From: Rhodospirillaceae bacterium
Lineage (GTDB): Bacteria > Pseudomonadota > Alphaproteobacteria > UBA8366
Assembly (NCBI GenBank): GCA_002718015.1
Contig: PBCW01000002.1
Span: 35,014-45,597 of the forward strand
Reading direction: 5' to 3'
Length of the DNA stretch: 10,584 nucleotides
The position numbers were made by a program, and so were the translations under genes. Below, in pieces: positions 7,105-10,584 of the stretch (positions are counted from its first letter, which is position 1; the number at the start of each line of letters is the position of its first letter). The notes under the pieces are model-generated. The model worked only from the letters and a program-made list of their open reading frames with translations. It was not told where the DNA came from and ran no database searches.

Positions 7105-7992
7105 CTACGATTCCCCCATACTCTTCGGATCCAGCGCATCACGGAGTCCGTCGCCTACGAAGTTGAGTGCGAAGATCGTCAGCGAGAAAAACAGTGCAGG
7201 GAAGATCAACATCCAAGGGTAGATATCTAGTTTCACTGCACCTTCGTTAATTAAGATCCCCCACGAACTCGTCGGAGGTTGTACACCTAGCCCAAGGAAA
7301 CTGATCACTGATTCCAGTAAAATCACCGCTGGGATCGTCAGCGTTGTGAATACGATCACAGGGCTCAAAAGATTCGGCAAAATATGCCGTGCGAGTATGC
7401 GCCGTGTTGGCGCCCCACCGACAATAGCCGCATCAACGAATGTTTGCTTACGTAGTGCCTTCGTCTGCCCACGCACGATGCGCGCCATAGTTAACCACTC
7501 GACCGCACCGATCGCGAGAAAGATGAGCAAGATGCTTCGTCCTAAAAGCACGGTTAAGAGAATCACGATAATTGTAAACGGTAGGGCGTAAAGCGTATCG
7601 ACGAATCGCATCATCGCAGCTTCTATGCGCCCACCGTAGTATCCTGCGATCATTCCGTATACGACCCCGATTAAGAGTGCTACCATCGTCGCCGCGAAGC
7701 CCACCCCGATGGAAATACGGCCACCGATCAAGGTCCGTACGAGGATGTCTCGCCCGAGCTCGTCGGTGCCAAACCAGTGCGTCCACGACGGTGCCTGCGC
7801 TCCATAGGCGAGCTGTGTTGTTTCATGCGAGTGCGGCACGAAGAACGGACCAATCAAACAGAGTAGGGCGATCCCGATAAATAAGCCGCCACCGATCCGA
7901 GCCATGCGGTTTGCGCAGAGTTGCTCCCAAGCATCTCGACCTAGCGAGCGAGCGTCGGTGCTGGCTAGCTCTCGTTCTAACCTAGTCATCAT
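7105..7992 (-). CDS. oppC: Oligopeptide ABC transporter permease OppC
   Basis: 295 residues, the second inner-membrane permease of an oligopeptide importer; it pairs with OppB to form the translocation path. Visible signatures are a cytoplasmic N-terminus and first helix at about 33-53, then the OppC/DppC motif HWFGTDELGRDIL (72-84). The EAA loop that contacts the ATPases is FVDAAIVGGAPTRRILARHI (185-204), followed by LPN. Near the C-terminus are SFLGLGVQPPTSSWG (231-245) and NFVGDGLRDALDPK (277-290), diagnostic of this family. Its ATG (7992) overlaps the end of oppB by 11 bases, so the two are very probably translationally coupled. It ends 81 bases from the convergent small acidic-linker gene, and no ATPase gene follows it. 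High confidence. Confidence 0.96.
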   Translation of the reverse strand: MMTRLERELASTDARSLGRDAWEQLCANRMARIGGGLFIGIALLCLIGPFFVPHSHETTQLAYGAQAPSWTHWFGTDELGRDILVRTLIGGRISIGVGFAATMVALLIGVVYGMIAGYYGGRIEAAMMRFVDTLYALPFTIIVILLTVLLGRSILLIFLAIGAVEWLTMARIVRGQTKALRKQTFVDAAIVGGAPTRRILARHILPNLLSPVIVFTTLTIPAVILLESVISFLGLGVQPPTSSWGILINEGAVKLDIYPWMLIFPALFFSLTIFALNFVGDGLRDALDPKSMGES

Positions 7993-8902
7993 GGCGCGTG
8001 CGCGGATTCATCCACATCTGAATCAGATCCACTAAAAGGTTAAAAAACAAAATTAGTACTGCATAAAAAAGTACTGTGCCCATCACCATTGTGCTGTCGC
8101 GGTTGAAGGCTGAGTTGACGAAGAAACTACCCAACCCTGGGATAAAAAAAATTGTTTCCACTACAAAAGAACCACTGATCAAGCCGGCCACAGCGGGTCC
8201 TAAATAGGCCACCACTGGGTAGAGCGCCGTGCGCAGTGCGTGGCGCATTACCACCGCCTTTTGAGCGAGCCCTTTTGCATGTGCAGTGCGGATATAATCC
8301 AGTCGCATCACATCTAGCATCCCGCTTCGTGCGAGCCTTGCGATGTAAGCTGCATAAAAAAGCCCCAACGTAACCACGGGCAATACGCGGTCGCCTAGCG
8401 TGTTCCAACCGAATGGGTTGAACCAGCCGAGTTGCATGCTGAACACCATGATCAGAATTGGCCCCAATACAAACGCAGGCAGGCAAATACCCAGCATGGC
8501 AAAGCCCATTAGCACACTTTCCGAAGGCCGATTATGTCGCAGTGCCGCGAGCACGCCGATAGGTGTGCCGACTGTCAACGCCACGAGCAAGGCATAGAGC
8601 CCTAGTTCCAACGACACGGGGAAGCTCTGTGCAATGATTTCATCCACATCCCAGCCTGCGTATTTATAGGAGGGACCAAAGTCTCCCCGTAGTCGTTGCT
8701 CAAGAAAGCGGAAGTATTGCTCATGCCTTGGCAGATCAAGGCCGTAGTGTGCATTGATCAGGGCCTGGACCTCTTCAGGTATGTCCTTCTCGATATCGAA
8801 CGGGCCACCTGGTATTAACTGCATCAAAATAAACGTCGCCGTCGCAATCACCCATAGCGTAGGGATAGCTTGCAGTAAACGTTTTAGAATTAAAAGATAC
8901 AT
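7982..8902 (-). CDS. oppB: Oligopeptide ABC transporter permease OppB
   Basis: 306 residues, first permease of the oligopeptide importer. Family features: an N-terminal helix at about 9-30, then IPGGPF (30-35); the periplasmic loop with GDFGPSYKY (73-81) and AQSFPVSLELG (91-101), which is close to the OppB rather than the DppB pattern; the EAA loop DYIRTAHAKGL through VVMRHALRTALYP (202-229); and GLISGSFVVETIFFIPGLGS (240-259) followed by FFVNSAFNRD. The C-terminus is DLIQMWMNPRTR. The ATG at 8902 has no Shine-Dalgarno. It is the first gene of a two-gene unit: the substrate-binding protein (OppA) and ATPases (OppD/F) are not in this window and must lie elsewhere. The upstream neighbour is divergent. 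Confidence 0.96.
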   Translation of the reverse strand: MYLLILKRLLQAIPTLWVIATATFILMQLIPGGPFDIEKDIPEEVQALINAHYGLDLPRHEQYFRFLEQRLRGDFGPSYKYAGWDVDEIIAQSFPVSLELGLYALLVALTVGTPIGVLAALRHNRPSESVLMGFAMLGICLPAFVLGPILIMVFSMQLGWFNPFGWNTLGDRVLPVVTLGLFYAAYIARLARSGMLDVMRLDYIRTAHAKGLAQKAVVMRHALRTALYPVVAYLGPAVAGLISGSFVVETIFFIPGLGSFFVNSAFNRDSTMVMGTVLFYAVLILFFNLLVDLIQMWMNPRTRHDD

Positions 8903-8921
8903 TAGTTAGGTATTTCTTATC

Positions 8922-8958
8922 TGAACGACTGAGCCGTTCAATCAAATATCAAATTTGA
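8922..8958. promoter_or_regulatory. Two palindromes upstream of oppB, candidate operators
   Basis: TGAACG (8922-8927) and CGTTCA (8935-8940) form a 6-bp inverted repeat with a 7-base spacer. Nine bases further, TCAAATTTGA (8949-8958) is a perfect 10-bp palindrome. They lie 20-56 bases upstream of the oppB start, where a repressor or leader structure would act. No -10/-35 pair could be assigned with confidence. Short palindromes arise by chance in AT-rich gaps, so the regulatory reading is tentative. Confidence 0.3.
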
Positions 8959-9111
8959 AAAATCAATAGAGGCAAAGGCTTCGTTAGTCCGTCTCGTCCT
9001 ATCTTAAGCACAGGTAGAAGCTCATCGCTCTATCTATGACTGCGAAACAGTAGCGTCTGAGCTTGCTCAATTCACCCAGTCAGTTAGCCTTTGAATATTA
9101 GGATTGACCAC

Positions 9112-9771
9112 ATGTTCGACACTCCCATCCACGTTATCGATTTTGAAGGCAGCCGCCAAAGTGGCGTCGTGGAGTATGGCTACGTCACGCTGGAGAATGG
9201 AGAGATTGTCGATTCGCATACGCGGATCTGCGCTCCTGCTGGTACGATTACTGACTTTGACCGAGGGCAGCACGGTATTTCTGAAGACCGCGCTTCGTGC
9301 GAGGCCATATTCGAGGCCGATTGGTCACTCTTCGCTCGCCTTCGCCAATCGGGAGCCTTCTGCGCCCACAACGCCTCGGTTGAAGACGGTTTCTTACGTG
9401 CCGTTTGGCCATGCCCGCGCACTTCGCCAGATTTTGCGGAGCCTGGGCAGACGACCGCAACTTGGGCACCCTGGCTCGATACCCTTCATATTTACCGGCG
9501 CGTTTATCCGCAGCTTGAAAACCATAAGCTTCAAGCACTCATCGAAATCTTCGATCTTCAGGCCACCCTCGACGTCCAAGCCGTCACGATTTGTCCTGCA
9601 GAGCGCCGCCACTACCACTGCGCTCTTTACGATGCAATCGCCTCTGCCTTGCTCTTGCGCCGCCTGACCGAAGAACCAACTCTAAAAGATGCCAGCCTGC
9701 GCTGGCTCTTCCTGCAAAGCGCTGCGTCTGATACTGCCCGTGATGCAATGGGTCAACAGGAATTTCTCTAA
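9112..9771 (+). CDS. DnaQ-like DEDDh-family 3'-5' exonuclease
   Basis: 219 residues from ATG at 9112. A TAGGA sequence about 8 bases upstream supports this start over the in-frame TTG at 9091. Exonuclease motif I is VIDFEGS (D10, E12). Motif II is AHNASVEDGFL (85-95). The middle signature is WLDTLHIYRRVYP (121-133) with ENHKLQALIE (136-145). Motif III is HCALYDA (H169, D174). This is the two-metal DEDDh fold of DNA polymerase III epsilon, oligoribonuclease and RNase T. One deviation: the residue aligned with the motif II Asp is Glu (E91), with Asp (D92) next to it. The protein is stand-alone, without a polymerase, helicase or GIY-YIG part, and with a short C-terminal extension (about 190-219). 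The substrate (DNA or RNA) cannot be told. It lies upstream of fmt on the same strand, 112 bases away. Confidence 0.88.
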   Translation: MFDTPIHVIDFEGSRQSGVVEYGYVTLENGEIVDSHTRICAPAGTITDFDRGQHGISEDRASCEAIFEADWSLFARLRQSGAFCAHNASVEDGFLRAVWPCPRTSPDFAEPGQTTATWAPWLDTLHIYRRVYPQLENHKLQALIEIFDLQATLDVQAVTICPAERRHYHCALYDAIASALLLRRLTEEPTLKDASLRWLFLQSAASDTARDAMGQQEFL

Positions 9772-9789
9772 CTAATTGCGCTCGTAGCC

Positions 9790-9803
9790 AAAATCATGAT
9801 TTT
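9790..9803. repeat. 14-bp perfect palindrome after the exonuclease gene
   Basis: AAAATCATGATTTT is a perfect palindrome 18 bases after the exonuclease stop. It is extended by CC on the left (9788-9789) and by TTGG on the right. It could form a weak AT-rich hairpin with a short T run, so a transcription terminator between the exonuclease gene and fmt is possible, but the stem is poor in GC. An operator for fmt is the alternative. Confidence 0.3.
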
Positions 9804-9883
9804 TTGGATTATGGATTCTCAAAGTCCAAGCGATCAAAATTTTACAGTTTCGGCAACACGCCTTGATGGTTTATCTACAACCC

Positions 9884-10584
9884 ATGCCAGTCCTACCAAA
9901 AATTGTTTATTTCGGCTCCGACGCCATATGTTTACCTGGCCTACAGTATCTCCATGAGCAGGCTTGCGATTTTTGCACGCTTGTAGGGGTGGTTTCGCAG
10001 CCAGACCGTCGACAAGGGCGAGGTAAAAAGTTTCAACAAAACTCTGTCGCGGAATTTGCCAGTTCGAAAGGTATCCCACTCTTTCAGCCTGAAAAGCCCG
10101 ACGCGGCACTAGCTGATTGGTTGCGTGCCCAGCAAGTCGCGCTTGCCTTCGTTATGGCCTACGGGCACTTCTTACCCAAAGCAGTGCGCGAGGCGCCAAG
10201 GCATGGTATGCTCAATTTCCACGGTTCAATTCTACCTGCCTATCGCGGAGCGTCGCCAATCGAGGCTGCCATTGCCCATGGCGAAGTAGAGACGGGTGTC
10301 TGTTTGATGCAAGTAGTCAAAGAAATGGACGCAGGGGCGGTTGCAGACTGCGAGCGCGTATGTATAGAAAATGGGGACACGAGTCCAACTGTACGCAATA
10401 AAGTTGGCCAAGCGGTGTTAGTTCTTTTAGGCCGAAATTTAAAAGCGTCGCTTCTTGGTGAGCTAAACTTAGCTCCGCAGAATGCCAGTCTGGCTACTCA
10501 TTGTCGTAAAATTTCGAAAGAAGATGGCGCACTCGATTTCACCCAAACAGCTGCGTCGATCGACGCTCGACTTCGCGCGTTCAC
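9884..10584 (+). CDS. fmt: Methionyl-tRNA formyltransferase (3' end outside window)
   Basis: 233 codons are visible. The enzyme transfers a formyl group from 10-formyl-tetrahydrofolate to Met-tRNA(fMet) for translation initiation. Diagnostic segments, numbered from the ATG at 9884: KIVYFGSDA (6-14); VVSQPDRRQGRGKK (36-49), the loop that contacts tRNA; AYGHFLPKAV (92-101); LNFHGSILPAYRGASPIEAA (110-129), with the catalytic pair N111 and H113; MDAGAVAD, with catalytic D149; and late ATHCRKISKEDGALDF before RLRAF. In E. coli Fmt the first motif is GTPDFA; here it is GSDAICL, a deviation whose spread I cannot judge. An in-frame ATG at 9866 would add six residues; neither start has a Shine-Dalgarno. 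The C-terminal tRNA-binding domain falls beyond the right edge. No def gene is visible immediately upstream. Confidence 0.95.
   Translation, partial: MPVLPKIVYFGSDAICLPGLQYLHEQACDFCTLVGVVSQPDRRQGRGKKFQQNSVAEFASSKGIPLFQPEKPDAALADWLRAQQVALAFVMAYGHFLPKAVREAPRHGMLNFHGSILPAYRGASPIEAAIAHGEVETGVCLMQVVKEMDAGAVADCERVCIENGDTSPTVRNKVGQAVLVLLGRNLKASLLGELNLAPQNASLATHCRKISKEDGALDFTQTAASIDARLRAF

Noticed and set aside
9104..9667. 187-codon plus-strand frame within the exonuclease gene
   Set aside because: The alternative frame carries all DEDDh motifs; this one is Ser/Arg-rich with no recognisable pattern.

Overview
The window reads as a stretch of chromosome from a Gram-negative bacterium of moderate GC content, most likely of the Planctomycetes-Verrucomicrobia-Chlamydiae group and perhaps a marine verrucomicrobium of the Opitutae type. 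That placement is an inference. It rests on the protein style (a short N-terminal membrane segment of the form ICDFLLLSMLALARF, and a small acidic-linker protein of a kind I associate with Verrucomicrobia) and on the near absence of Shine-Dalgarno sequences. No mobile element, CRISPR array, tRNA or rRNA was seen.

Layout from left to right: (1) a probable two-gene minus-strand unit at about 3021 down to the left edge. It starts with a 570-residue polytopic membrane protein whose last two membrane helices resemble the MotA/TolQ/ExbB channel pattern. A long coiled-coil protein follows, with a single N-terminal membrane helix carrying an aspartate, and it runs off the window. (2) A plus-strand class I SAM methyltransferase of unknown substrate, then rlmN (23S rRNA A2503 and tRNA methylation). 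(3) A minus-strand exported SurA-like chaperone/peptidyl-prolyl isomerase, convergent with rlmN. (4) A plus-strand small protein with an acidic linker, family not recognised. (5) A minus-strand oppB-oppC permease pair with overlapping reading frames. (6) A plus-strand DEDDh 3'-5' exonuclease-like protein and the first two thirds of fmt (methionyl-tRNA formyltransferase), which runs off the right edge.

Most of this is ordinary housekeeping: translation (rlmN, fmt), envelope protein folding (surA-like) and peptide uptake (opp). The part that is not ordinary is the left-hand pair. A channel-like multi-pass protein with a 320-residue extracytoplasmic helical head, next to a one-pass protein with an Asp in its membrane helix and a 250-residue coiled coil, has the composition of an ion-driven stator unit (MotAB, TolQR, ExbBD). 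It matches none of the standard ones, because the head domain is extra and no peptidoglycan-binding domain is visible. This is a hypothesis from sequence pattern only. The pair starts just downstream of a strong inverted repeat.

There is no gene-free stretch longer than 300 bases. The largest gaps are 3022-3307 (between divergent genes), 6324-6546 and 8903-9111.
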